Below, in pieces: positions 1 to 6,875 of a DNA stretch of 9,253 bases (its first letter is position 1; each line of letters starts with the position of its first letter). The notes beneath the pieces are model-generated. The model ran no database searches. It was not told where the DNA came from and saw only the letters and a list, made by a program, of their open reading frames with translations. This DNA comes from Clostridia bacterium DTU080. Lineage in GTDB: Bacteria > Bacillota > Limnochordia > DTU080. Position numbers and translations under genes: made by a program. The stretch spans positions 1 to 9,253 of the forward strand of contig LFTP01000338.1 of the NCBI GenBank assembly GCA_001513395.1, written 5' to 3'.

Positions 1-2558
1 AAGCAATTGCCGAGACGACCAAGGCATTGGAGTCGCTGCGATCAGATGAAGAAAAGACTATCTCCAAGCTCTCGGTTATTGAACAGGCCCATGCACAAAG
101 CGAGAACAAGGTGCGGTCCCTGACCCAGTATCTCGAACAGATGCGCCAACGTCTTGGGGAAAAGGAACGACTGGCAGCCTTGTGTGAAGGTGAGCTGCGC
201 AGCGAACAGGACTCGGAGAAAGATTCAGACCGACGGCTTCAACTGCATCGTGAGCGTGCAGATTGTCAGCAACGTATCTCTGAGGTCACTGCAGAGCGTG
301 AGCGGCTCAAGTCCAGATTAGCCAAGATAGACTCCGCTCTAGCGGAACTGCAACGATCTGTTCAAACCACCGAGAGCGCTTTGCGTGAAGCTACGGCAGA
401 GAAAGCGAAGCTTGATGCCCGATACGTGGAACAGCTTCGCCTGCTCGGCGACGCAGAATCCCGTTTCAGGGTCCTGGAAAGCATGGCTGATTCCTATGAA
501 GGCTACTTCCAGGGCGTGCGCAGCGTCTTGGCCTCTAAGCGCGAGATTTCCGAGGGTATCTTAGGCTCAGTGGCTGAACTCATCCGTGTGCCCTCCGATC
601 TCGAGTTGGCCATAGAGATCGCACTGGGCAACTCAATGCAAAGCATAGTGACACTCTCCGAAGGTGACGCAGAAAAGGCCATCGCCTTTTTGAAACGCAC
701 GCGCTCAGGCCGTGCCACTTTCTTGCCTTTGGATGCCCTGCGTTACCGAGTTTTTTCTGTAGCGGAACGACAAGCACTAGCCCATCCTGATTTGGTGGGG
801 ATTGCCGCCGATTTGGTCTCCTGTCATCCACAGGTTAGACCTGCCTTGGATTTTCTTTTGGGTCGTGCGATCTTGACCCGAACTCTGCAAAGCGCACTCG
901 CCTTGAGCAAGAAAGTGCGCGGCTTTCAACGTGTGGTGAGCTTGGAGGGAGACCTCGTCACGCCTGGCGGAGCGATAACGGGAGGATCATCGAGTCGGCA
1001 CGCTTCCGGGCTTCTGTCGCGTCGCCGAGAGCTAGATGAACTGGGTGAGAAAATCGTCGCCCTAAAACAGGAAACGGCATCACTCGAGAAGGCGCGTATC
1101 GATGCTCAGCACCGCATAGACGTTCATGAGCGCCGCCTCGAGATCCTGAACGCTCAAAGGCACAAGGCCGAGATTGAGCGAACCGCAGCTATGGCTGATG
1201 CAACTTCCTTAGAGAAAGAATGGCAACGCCTCCGTGATCTGGACCGTCAGTTGACACTTCAAGAGCAAGAAATTGACAGGGTGGCCCGGAAACGCTCCGA
1301 TCGTCTGGCTCAATTGCACGAGCAGTTGAAGTCAGTCACCGCCGAAATACAGTCCTTGCAAACTGACATGGCCGACATATCCGAACAGCTGGATCTGGCT
1401 GTTCGTCGTCGCGACGAAATACAAGCCGAGCTCGCTCAAGTCAGGCTCACAGCGGCGAAGATCTCTCACGAAAAGGAAGCGGTAGTCGTCAAATTGAGTG
1501 AATCCGAGCAGGCCCTGTCTGACATGCTTCGCCGTATAGAAGACGAAGAAGAGCGGATACGCGAGGCGAAGCAATCGCTCGCTCGACTCGCAGTCACACT
1601 GGAGGAGCATCGCCAACAGCTGACAGCCGCCCGTGTCGAATCCGGTGAGTGTCAAAAACAGCTTCATGAGCTTCGGGAGCATAGCCAAACCCTTCAGACG
1701 GAGTCGACCGCTTTGGCCGCCGCTGAAAAGGAACTACGCGACAGGCGTGATGAAACACAGGATCAGATTCAGATTCGGGCCGTGGCCTTGGCCCGTGTTC
1801 AGGCGGCGATAGCCAACATCAATGAAAAACTGGACGATCTGGATGCAGCGAGCGACGTTTTGGAGGCCTGTGAGATACCCGCCGGGGGAGTGACTGAGTC
1901 CCGGCGCAAGCTTGACCAGATACGCGCCCAATTGAGGGAGATGGGCAGTGTCAATCCCACTGCTCCCGAAGAGTACGCTAAGGTTAACGAGCGCTACCAA
2001 TTCTTGCTTAATCAGCGTCAGGACCTGCAAACGGCTCGTCAACACTTGGAGACGACGATTGCTGAGATAGATGCTACGTCGGTCAAGCGACTTCTTGAGA
2101 CCTATGAATCCGTTCGCAAGCAATTCACCAAGCTATTCCAGCGTCTGTTCGGCGGCGGAACGGCTGATTTGATCTGGACCAACGAGGCAGATCCCCTCGA
2201 ATCCGGCTTGGAGCTGATGGCTCAACCGCCGGGCAAGACGATGCAACACTTGTTGGCCCTGTCGGGAGGCGAACGCGCCCTTACAGCCATCGCTCTCATA
2301 TTTGCCATTTTGGCCATCAGACCCAGCCCGTTTTGCGTTCTTGACGAGGTCGATGCGGCCCTCGATGAGCAGAACTTAGGCCGTTTCGCGTCCTTGCTGG
2401 TAGAGTTCTCGGCAAAGACGCAGTTCGTGGTCATCACTCATCGCCAAGCGACTATGGAGGTAGCGGATACACTGTATGGCGTGACCATGGATCGATCAGC
2501 CATATCCAATCTGATCACCTTGCGCTTAGCCTCGCTTGAACAAGAGAAGGCTATATGA
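1..2558 (+). CDS. smc: Chromosome segregation ATPase SMC, 5'-truncated by the window edge
   Basis: This is the C-terminal part of the bacterial condensin SMC, which with ScpA and ScpB extrudes and organises DNA so that sister chromosomes segregate. The frame is open from base 3, giving about 851 residues of a protein usually near 1,190, so the N-terminal head with Walker A lies upstream. In order it shows heptad-rich coiled coil (fragment residues 1-160), a hinge domain (about 163-336, ending in a Gly-rich VTPGGAITGGS stretch), a long return coiled coil, then the C-terminal head. The head has the ABC signature LSGGER (from residue 753), Walker B with FCVLDEVDAALD (Asp781) and the H-loop VVITHR (His813). 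All key residues are present and the frame is intact. The stop lies 37 nt before ftsY, the usual Bacillota neighbour. An in-frame TTG at 27 is not the start, because homologous coiled coil continues upstream of it. Confidence 0.97.
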   Translation, partial: AIAETTKALESLRSDEEKTISKLSVIEQAHAQSENKVRSLTQYLEQMRQRLGEKERLAALCEGELRSEQDSEKDSDRRLQLHRERADCQQRISEVTAERERLKSRLAKIDSALAELQRSVQTTESALREATAEKAKLDARYVEQLRLLGDAESRFRVLESMADSYEGYFQGVRSVLASKREISEGILGSVAELIRVPSDLELAIEIALGNSMQSIVTLSEGDAEKAIAFLKRTRSGRATFLPLDALRYRVFSVAERQALAHPDLVGIAADLVSCHPQVRPALDFLLGRAILTRTLQSALALSKKVRGFQRVVSLEGDLVTPGGAITGGSSSRHASGLLSRRRELDELGEKIVALKQETASLEKARIDAQHRIDVHERRLEILNAQRHKAEIERTAAMADATSLEKEWQRLRDLDRQLTLQEQEIDRVARKRSDRLAQLHEQLKSVTAEIQSLQTDMADISEQLDLAVRRRDEIQAELAQVRLTAAKISHEKEAVVVKLSESEQALSDMLRRIEDEEERIREAKQSLARLAVTLEEHRQQLTAARVESGECQKQLHELREHSQTLQTESTALAAAEKELRDRRDETQDQIQIRAVALARVQAAIANINEKLDDLDAASDVLEACEIPAGGVTESRRKLDQIRAQLREMGSVNPTAPEEYAKVNERYQFLLNQRQDLQTARQHLETTIAEIDATSVKRLLETYESVRKQFTKLFQRLFGGGTADLIWTNEADPLESGLELMAQPPGKTMQHLLALSGGERALTAIALIFAILAIRPSPFCVLDEVDAALDEQNLGRFASLLVEFSAKTQFVVITHRQATMEVADTLYGVTMDRSAISNLITLRLASLEQEKAI

Positions 2559-2595
2559 TGAATCGAGCGCACGACGAAGCAAGTAAGGGGGAAGC

Positions 2596-3534
2596 ATGTT
2601 GCGCACCGGAGGATTCCTGGCTCGCCTAGCCAGCAGCTTGACGAAAACACGAGAAGCATTTGTGGAAAAAATCACCCACGTGATATCACGACGGACCGTT
2701 ATAGATGAGTCCCTTTATGAGGAACTCGAGGAGATCTTGATCCAGGCTGACGTCGGGATGCCTACCACCCTCAGGCTCATCGAAGCCGTGCGCTCCAGAA
2801 TACGTCGGGAAAGGGTTAAAGATCCTAACGCGGTGTACGATATGCTCAAAGAAGAGATGCGACGGATCTTGGAGGAAGGCTCTGCACCCCTGGTACAGAC
2901 CGATAGGACTAAGCCGTTGGTTTATCTCATGGTCGGAGTGAACGGTACCGGCAAGACTACCAGCATTGCCAAGTTGGCCAACCGTTTCAAAAACGAAGGT
3001 CGACACGTGATGCTGTGTGCCGGCGACACCTTTCGCGCCGCCGCCATCGACCAATTGGAAGTATGGGCACAACGAATAGGTGTGGATTTGATCAAACAAC
3101 AGGTGGGCAGCGATCCTGCGGCCGTAGCCTTTGATTCCATCCAAGCGGCCAAGGCCAGAGGAACGGATGTTCTTCTGATCGACACCGCCGGTCGCTTGCA
3201 GACGAAAACGCCTCTGATGCAAGAACTGGCAAAAATAAACCGCGTGATAACCCGCGAGCTGGGACGCGAACCTCACGAAGTGCTCCTTGTCTTGGATGCC
3301 ACCACGGGTCAAAACGGAATCTCTCAAGCCCGACTCTTCTCCGAAGCCATACCGGTAAGCGGCGTTATTCTCACCAAACTTGACGGGACGGCCAAAGGCG
3401 GGGTTATTCTGGCCATCGCTTCAGAGGTCGGTCTTCCCGTGAAGCTGATCGGAATCGGCGAAGGTATGGACGATCTGCGCGACTTCGATCCGCAGGCCTT
3501 TGTAGACGCTCTATTCGAAGGGCGCGAAATCTAA
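2596..3534 (+). CDS. ftsY: Signal recognition particle receptor GTPase FtsY
   Basis: FtsY docks SRP-ribosome complexes at the cytoplasmic membrane; it and Ffh form a GTP-dependent heterodimer and activate each other's hydrolysis, handing the nascent chain to SecYEG. The protein has 312 residues: a helical N domain (about 1-105) and a G domain with Walker A GVNGTGKTT (114-122), the SRP-type insertion motif DTFRAAAIDQ (from 144), G3 DTAGR (196), G4 TKLD (260-263) and the closing GIGEGMDDL (from 286). The acidic A domain of E. coli FtsY is missing. Membrane contact probably relies on the basic, amphipathic N-terminus (GFLARLASSLTKTREAF), as in other short Gram-positive FtsY proteins; that role is inferred. 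The ATG at 2596 follows a GGGGGA ribosome-binding site. The gene probably shares a transcript with smc. No terminator is seen behind it, but a separate promoter follows. Confidence 0.98.
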   Translation: MLRTGGFLARLASSLTKTREAFVEKITHVISRRTVIDESLYEELEEILIQADVGMPTTLRLIEAVRSRIRRERVKDPNAVYDMLKEEMRRILEEGSAPLVQTDRTKPLVYLMVGVNGTGKTTSIAKLANRFKNEGRHVMLCAGDTFRAAAIDQLEVWAQRIGVDLIKQQVGSDPAAVAFDSIQAAKARGTDVLLIDTAGRLQTKTPLMQELAKINRVITRELGREPHEVLLVLDATTGQNGISQARLFSEAIPVSGVILTKLDGTAKGGVILAIASEVGLPVKLIGIGEGMDDLRDFDPQAFVDALFEGREI

Positions 3535-3542
3535 AGCTCGGC

Positions 3543-3571
3543 TTGACCCGGCGCGACCTCTGAGCTATACT
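3543..3571 (+). promoter_or_regulatory. Sigma-A (sigma-70 type) promoter for the ylxM-ffh cluster
   Basis: A -35 box TTGACC (3543-3548) and a -10 box TATACT (3566-3571) are separated by exactly 17 nt. Each box matches the housekeeping consensus at 5 of 6 positions with the optimal spacer. Transcription would start near 3578, about 40 nt before the ylxM GTG. It lies in the short gap after the ftsY stop, so ylxM and probably the downstream genes can be expressed independently of smc-ftsY. A second TTGACA at 3594-3599 has no fitting -10 box. Confidence 0.7.
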
Positions 3572-3618
3572 AACGCCTGTAAAGGATTATCGCTTGACAG
3601 GGAGGTGTCGAAGAAGGA

Positions 3619-3996
3619 GTGGAAAAAACTCTTCGTATGGCTCTGCTCTTCGACGCCTATAGTGATCTGCTCACCGAAAAACAGCGTTTGGTGTTTGCGT
3701 TATACTACCACGAAGATCTCTCACTCGGTGAGATCGCTGAAACATACGGGATCTCCCGTCAAGGCGTATACGATATACTCAAACGCTCGGAAAAGGCGCT
3801 GCTCCAGTTTGAGGAACGGCTGCAGCTGGTGAGGCGCCGTGAGCGGACTCGGCAGATCGTCGAGCAAATGGGCACTGCCGTGAATCGTTTGCGTTCGCTC
3901 ATCAACGGCCTTGACTCAGCGGTCTGTGAAAAGGCTTCACTGGCTTTGGATACCCTCTCTGAGGGCCTTGCGGAAATCAGCCGGTTGAACGATTGA
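3619..3996 (+). CDS. ylxM: YlxM family helix-turn-helix protein, putative SRP-associated regulator
   Basis: YlxM-family proteins are small helix-turn-helix proteins encoded just upstream of ffh in Gram-positive bacteria; in streptococci YlxM has been reported to bind SRP components and modulate targeting. The 125-residue product opens with EKTLRMALLFDAYSDLLTEK, close to the Bacillus N-terminus. It then has a sigma-70 region-4-like HTH (about residues 22-55, LSLGEIAETYGISRQGVYD) and a charged helical tail that may form a coiled coil. GTG 3619 is the first possible start after an in-frame stop (3595-3597) and gives the conserved N-terminus. A strong GGAGGTG site at 3601-3607 lies somewhat far upstream, while a second AAGGAG at 3614-3619 runs into the GTG itself. 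ATG 3637 is a weaker alternative. A consensus promoter lies just upstream. Family assignment is confident; the molecular role is less certain. Confidence 0.9.
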   Translation: MEKTLRMALLFDAYSDLLTEKQRLVFALYYHEDLSLGEIAETYGISRQGVYDILKRSEKALLQFEERLQLVRRRERTRQIVEQMGTAVNRLRSLINGLDSAVCEKASLALDTLSEGLAEISRLND

Positions 3997-4009
3997 CTCA
4001 TTCGCTTTT

Positions 4010-4290
4010 TTGGATCGTCCCCGGTCTGCAAGGATCGTCGGTTCGGGGGGCAGACACTCACCGTGAGTAAAGCCGCGATCGGCAACGAGATCGTCTGCAG
4101 AGCGGATCGTGCATGCGGAGCGCTTGACCTGAGCGACCTTCTCGTCCATCGACGCTCTGCAAGGGCCGATCATGTGACGGCTCGAGTCTATCGCGCACAT
4201 GAGACGATCCGGAAGTAACCGTTACCGTAGTTGGGACGCCATGTGCGGGCCATAGGTCCTGTCTGTGGCCACACAAACCAAGAGATTTGA
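4010..4290 (-). pseudogene. Possible decayed DDE transposase fragment (IS4/IS5-like)
   Basis: Read on the - strand, one frame contains the segment CAIDSSRHMIGP (with Asp at 4186-4188) and, 36 residues later, DDLVADRGFTHGECL (Asp at 4078-4080), followed by a basic stretch DRGRSKKA. The pattern of an xVD/ID strand, a spacing near 37 residues, an LxADRGY/F strand holding the second catalytic Asp, and a following basic segment is typical of IS4/IS5-type DDE transposases. The frame is interrupted by a stop at 4222-4224. The residues preceding it (YGNGYFRIVSC, 4195-4229) read in a neighbouring frame, suggesting at least one frameshift. No terminal inverted repeats, target duplication or third catalytic Glu could be identified. 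The family guess rests on motif memory only; a chance open frame in GC-rich DNA remains possible. Confidence 0.3.
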
Positions 4291-4375
4291 CAAAAGACGT
4301 TTCCGCCGATCGAGTGCCGGAGCGCATAATCATCGCCGGGCTGATTCGGCGGCATGGCACCGTCTCGAGTGCTTC

Positions 4376-4383
4376 AAGGAGGG
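4376..4383 (+). promoter_or_regulatory. Ribosome-binding site that fixes the ffh start at GTG 4390
   Basis: AAGGAGGG sits about 7 nt before GTG 4390. It lies downstream of the alternative in-frame ATG at 4354 and so argues against that start. The protein beginning at 4390 opens with FSNLTERLQ, the conserved Ffh N-terminus. Confidence 0.85.
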
Positions 4384-4389
4384 CTTTCT

Positions 4390-5724
4390 GTGTTCTCCAA
4401 TCTCACCGAACGGCTACAAGCCACATTTAAGCAGTTGCGAAGCCGTGGTAAGCTGACCGACAAAGACGTCGACAGCGCTCTGCGAGAAGTGCGCTTGGCG
4501 CTCTTGGAAGCGGATGTCAACTTCAAAGTGGTTAGAGATTTCACGACGAAGTTGCGCGAAAGAGCCATCGGTCAGGAGGTCCTTAAGAGCCTGTCACCTG
4601 CACAACAGGTCATTAAAATCGTCAACGAAGAGCTTATCGCCCTTCTTGGAGGCAGCCAAGCCAAGCTCGTGTTGTCCTCAAAGATTCCGGCAACGGTGAT
4701 GATGGTCGGGCTCCAGGGATCCGGTAAGACAACCACGTGCGCAAAACTGGCGGCTTTGTTGAAAAAGCAAGGAAAGCGCCCCTTGTTGGCCGCAGCAGAT
4801 ATCTACAGACCCGCCGCTATTCGCCAGCTTCAGGTTCTCGGTGAACAGATTGACGTTCCGGTTTTTTCTATGGGAGACAAAGCCAGTCCTGTAGATATCA
4901 GCCGAGCTGCGGTGGAACATGCTCGCAAGAACGGCTATGATGTGCTGATCATCGACACTGCCGGTCGTCTCCACATCGACGAGGAACTTATGGACGAGCT
5001 CGAGAGCATTCGAAACAGCATTGAAATCAGCGATGTTCTTTTAGCCGTTGATGCCATGACCGGGCAGGAAGCGGTAAACGTGGCAGAGGCTTTTCATAAG
5101 CGCCTAAATGTCGGCGGTATAGTACTCACCAAGCTTGACGGCGATGCCAGAGGAGGCGCGGCACTATCCATTTGGGCAGTGACCGGTTGCCCGATCAAAT
5201 ATGTTACGCTTGGTGAAAAACTCGATGCCATTGAGCCATTTCACCCCGAACGTATGGCATCCCGTATCCTGGGTATGGGTGATGTGCTCACGCTGATCGA
5301 AAAGGCGCAAGCCACTATGGATGAAGAAGAAGCTGAAAAACTCGCTGAACGCATGTTGAATGCCCAATTCACGCTGGAAGATTTCCTGTCCCAAATGCAA
5401 CAGCTCAAACAAATGGGGCCCCTTGATCAGCTGCTGGGCATGATTCCCGGGTTCTCCAACCAGAAGGCTCTCAAAGGTATCAGCTTCGACGATAAACAAA
5501 TGAAGCGCGTCGAGGCGATTATCCAGTCGATGACGGTTGAGGAAAGGCGAAATCCCAGTATCATTGATGGCAGCCGACGCAAGCGTATCGCCGCCGGCAG
5601 TGGTACCCGGGTACAGGATGTCAACCGCCTCTTGCGGCAATTCGAGGATACCCGAGCCATGTTGAAAAAACTGGGGGCTCAACAAAAGGGCGGAAGAAGA
5701 CGGCGAATGCCGTTTTTTGGGTAG
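4390..5724 (+). CDS. ffh: Signal recognition particle GTPase Ffh (SRP54)
   Basis: Ffh is the protein core of bacterial SRP. It binds signal sequences and transmembrane segments emerging from the ribosome, binds the SRP RNA, and pairs with FtsY at the membrane. From GTG 4390 the product has 444 residues, the normal size. The N domain opens with FSNLTERLQ and contains EVRLALLEADVNFKVV. The G domain has Walker A GLQGSGKTTT (107-116), the insertion motif DIYRPAAIRQL (137), DTAGR (189) and TKLDGDARGG (247). The methionine-rich M domain (from about residue 300) holds the flexible signal-binding region QMQQLKQMGPLDQLLGMIPG and the RNA-binding SRRKRIAAGSGT segment (395-406). All catalytic and RNA-binding motifs are intact. 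The in-frame ATG at 4354 would add 12 non-conserved residues and lacks a ribosome-binding site. No SRP RNA gene was recognised in the window. Confidence 0.98.
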   Translation: MFSNLTERLQATFKQLRSRGKLTDKDVDSALREVRLALLEADVNFKVVRDFTTKLRERAIGQEVLKSLSPAQQVIKIVNEELIALLGGSQAKLVLSSKIPATVMMVGLQGSGKTTTCAKLAALLKKQGKRPLLAAADIYRPAAIRQLQVLGEQIDVPVFSMGDKASPVDISRAAVEHARKNGYDVLIIDTAGRLHIDEELMDELESIRNSIEISDVLLAVDAMTGQEAVNVAEAFHKRLNVGGIVLTKLDGDARGGAALSIWAVTGCPIKYVTLGEKLDAIEPFHPERMASRILGMGDVLTLIEKAQATMDEEEAEKLAERMLNAQFTLEDFLSQMQQLKQMGPLDQLLGMIPGFSNQKALKGISFDDKQMKRVEAIIQSMTVEERRNPSIIDGSRRKRIAAGSGTRVQDVNRLLRQFEDTRAMLKKLGAQQKGGRRRRMPFFG

Positions 5725-5729
5725 CTCAG

Positions 5730-5765
5730 TGCCTGAAAGCCGCTCCGGGTGAACGGCGTCAGGCA
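5730..5765 (+). promoter_or_regulatory. Hairpin in the ffh-rpsP gap (leader or processing element)
   Basis: Arms TGCCTGA (5730-5736) and TCAGGCA (5759-5765) pair fully. Inside them GCCG (5739-5742) pairs with CGGC (5754-5757), leaving an 11-nt loop and a small AA/G internal loop. No T-run follows (the next bases are TCTATATAAAGG), so it is not a standard intrinsic terminator. It lies 19 nt before the rpsP ribosome-binding site and could be an RNA-processing site, a stability element or a weak attenuator; the role is inference. Confidence 0.5.
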
Positions 5766-5783
5766 TCTATATAAAGGATGATG

Positions 5784-5793
5784 AAGGAGGTGA
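5784..5793 (+). promoter_or_regulatory. Full-length Shine-Dalgarno site for rpsP
   Basis: AAGGAGGTGA is almost the complete complement of the 16S rRNA 3' end, and its AGGAGG core ends 8 nt before TTG 5799. It selects TTG 5799 over the in-frame ATGs at 5778 and 5781, which lie before or at the site. Such a strong site probably offsets the weak TTG start for an abundant ribosomal protein. Confidence 0.85.
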
Positions 5794-5798
5794 CGCGC

Positions 5799-6086
5799 TT
5801 GGCCGTACGCATTCGCTTGAGGAGAATGGGTGCCAAGAAACGTCCTTACTACCGCTTGGTGGTGGCTGACTCACGAACAGCCCGTGACGGTGCCTATATT
5901 GAGGCTTTGGGGAGTTACGATCCCATCGCCAATCCGGCCCAGATTAAGATAGATAGCGAAAAGGCCATCAGATGGCTGAAACGCGGAGCTCAGCCGTCAG
6001 ACACCGCACGACGTCTTCTGGAGAAAAGTGGCGTTTTTGACATGCTGAAGGCTGAGAACGCGGATTCAACTGATCAGGGGGAGTAA
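5799..6086 (+). CDS. rpsP: Small ribosomal subunit protein bS16
   Basis: bS16 binds 16S rRNA in the lower body of the 30S subunit and is needed for its assembly. The 95-residue product starts AVRIRLRRMGAKKRPYYRLV after the initiator and continues with VADSRTARDGAYIEALGSYDP, the near-invariant core of the family. An acidic tail (AENADSTDQGE) follows the conserved helical part (GAQPSDTARRLLEKSG). The start is TTG 5799, placed 8 nt after a full-length Shine-Dalgarno site; the earlier in-frame ATG at 5778 would add seven non-conserved residues. The gene follows ffh with a hairpin in the gap, and its stop lies 3 nt before the khpA start, so translation of the two is probably coupled. Identification is secure. 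Confidence 0.98.
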   Translation: MAVRIRLRRMGAKKRPYYRLVVADSRTARDGAYIEALGSYDPIANPAQIKIDSEKAIRWLKRGAQPSDTARRLLEKSGVFDMLKAENADSTDQGE

Positions 6087-6089
6087 CCC

Positions 6090-6323
6090 TTGCAACAACA
6101 GATAGTAGAGTACATTGCCAAGGCCCTTGTTGATCATCCTGAGGCCGTCCAAGTGCGCACGATCGAAGGTGACAAATCACTGATTTTCGAACTCAAAGTG
6201 GATCCGTCCGACATAGGAAAGGTGATCGGGCGTCACGGTCGTATCGCGCGAGCCATACGTACCGTGTTGAGGAACGTGAGCGGCCCCAAGGGGAAGCTCA
6301 TCCACGTAGAGATCCTCGATTAG
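6090..6323 (+). CDS. khpA: KH-domain RNA-binding protein KhpA (YlqC)
   Basis: This is a single-KH-domain RNA-binding protein of 77 residues, the normal size for KhpA/YlqC. In Gram-positive cocci and lactobacilli KhpA partners with KhpB (Jag/EloR), binds RNA and affects cell elongation and division. The KH core DIGKVIGRHGRIARAIRTVL carries the GXXG loop as GRHG (47-50), the nucleic-acid contact site, with the expected flanking strands (SLIFELKV before, KLIHVEILD after). The start is TTG 6090, preceded by GGGGGAG (6076-6082) that overlaps the end of rpsP; only 3 nt separate the two genes. Its position between rpsP and rimM is the standard Bacillota location. The ylqD gene found next in Bacillus is absent. 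The RNA targets cannot be told from sequence. Confidence 0.94.
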   Translation: MQQQIVEYIAKALVDHPEAVQVRTIEGDKSLIFELKVDPSDIGKVIGRHGRIARAIRTVLRNVSGPKGKLIHVEILD

Positions 6324-6348
6324 GCACACTATCCGAAGGAGGCCTGGG

Positions 6349-6861
6349 TTGTCTGAGCAGTTGATGGTGGTCGGCGAGATCACCGCCCCGCACGGTGTAA
6401 AGGGATGGGTACGAGTACGCCCTGAAACAGACCTTGACCAATTGGCGGGCATCAAGCGATGTCGCCTGTTTTGGCCCGACAACAAGGAGCGGCTTTTCGA
6501 AGTCGAACAGGTGCGGCCTCACAGACAGATCTGGCTTCTCAAACTAAAGGATGTGTCATCACGCGATGAAGCGGAGGCCTTACGCGGAGCTTTGTGGATG
6601 ATCCGCCGCGATGAGGCTCCTCCCTTACCCGAGGGACATTACTATGTGCCTGATCTCGTCGGCTTGGAGGTCGTCACGGTCCAAGGGGAATCCGTGGGTG
6701 AGGTATCTGAGGTTTTGTTCGGGCCAGCAAATGATGTCTTCGTCGTCCGGCGAAGCGGACTGCCTGACACTCTCATCCCGGCCGTGCGCGAGGTAGTCAA
6801 AGAGATAGCTCTCAACCAGGGCAAGATAATCATTGATCCCTTGCCGGGGCTTCTCGACTAG
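6349..6861 (+). CDS. rimM: 16S rRNA processing and 30S maturation factor RimM
   Basis: RimM binds uS19 and helps the head of the 30S subunit mature and its 16S rRNA be processed. The 170-residue protein has the usual two domains. The N-terminal beta-barrel (about 5-90) contains the signature VVGEITAPHGVKGWVRVRP and the conserved helix SRDEAEALRGALWMI. The C-terminal PRC barrel (about 98-170) begins GHYYVPDLVGLEV and includes the family motif FGPANDVFVVR and the closing LIPAVREVVKEI. The start is TTG 6349, six nucleotides after AAGGAGG (6336-6342). The gene lies between khpA (25 nt away) and trmD (14 nt away), which is the classic rpsP-rimM-trmD-rplS order. The sequence looks complete and ordinary. 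Confidence 0.97.
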   Translation: MSEQLMVVGEITAPHGVKGWVRVRPETDLDQLAGIKRCRLFWPDNKERLFEVEQVRPHRQIWLLKLKDVSSRDEAEALRGALWMIRRDEAPPLPEGHYYVPDLVGLEVVTVQGESVGEVSEVLFGPANDVFVVRRSGLPDTLIPAVREVVKEIALNQGKIIIDPLPGLLD

Positions 6862-6875
6862 GGGGCGCAGACATC

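Larger units (their letters stand above)
3997..4389. other. Long ylxM-ffh intergenic region with inverted repeats
   Basis: These 393 nt separate two genes that usually lie close together, and no convincing + strand gene is present. A T6 run (4005-4011 region) follows the ylxM stop but has no clear GC hairpin before it. Inverted repeats are CCCCG/CGGGG (4019-4023 with 4044-4048), the overlapping and mutually exclusive GTCTGC/GCAGAC (4024-4029 with 4050-4055), and a small hairpin ACTCA-CCG-TGAGT (4056-4068). GGATCGT recurs at 4012, 4032 and 4104, and TCTGCAAGG at 4025 and 4156. A TTGACA at 4287-4292 has no properly spaced -10 box. The final bases carry the ffh ribosome-binding site. Much of the rest reads as a possible transposase relic on the other strand. 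Confidence 0.6.

Noticed and set aside
27..29. TTG at 27 as the start of SMC
   Set aside because: The frame is open to the window edge and coiled coil continues upstream; a bacterial SMC needs an N-terminal ATPase head that must lie outside the window.
2686..3327. Long antisense open frame across ftsY (213 codons)
   Set aside because: It lies wholly opposite a conserved gene, shows no domain, and arises from the codon bias of ftsY.
3605..3832. Open frame on the + strand overlapping ylxM
   Set aside because: It is out of frame with the clearly conserved YlxM sequence, has no recognisable domain, and its GTG start lies inside the GGAGGTG ribosome-binding site.
4200..4225. Possible SRP RNA core (GATCCGGAAGTAACC) before ffh
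   Set aside because: A CCGGAAG resembles the GGAA tetraloop of SRP RNA, but the flanking AGCAG/CAGG internal-loop sequences and pairing arms are missing.
4287..4330. TTGACA (4287-4292) with CATAAT (4325-4330) as an ffh promoter
   Set aside because: The boxes are 32 nt apart, far beyond a usable spacer, and neither has a correctly spaced partner.
4265..4456. Small + strand open frame upstream of and overlapping ffh
   Set aside because: No ribosome-binding site or recognisable motif, and it overlaps the ffh N-terminus in another frame.
5164..5766. Long antisense open frame across ffh (200 codons)
   Set aside because: It is a shadow of the conserved M domain and carries no recognisable motif.
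5768..5775. TATATAAA before rpsP as a -10 promoter box
   Set aside because: No acceptable -35 box lies 16-18 nt upstream, and the transcript would begin at the ribosome-binding site.
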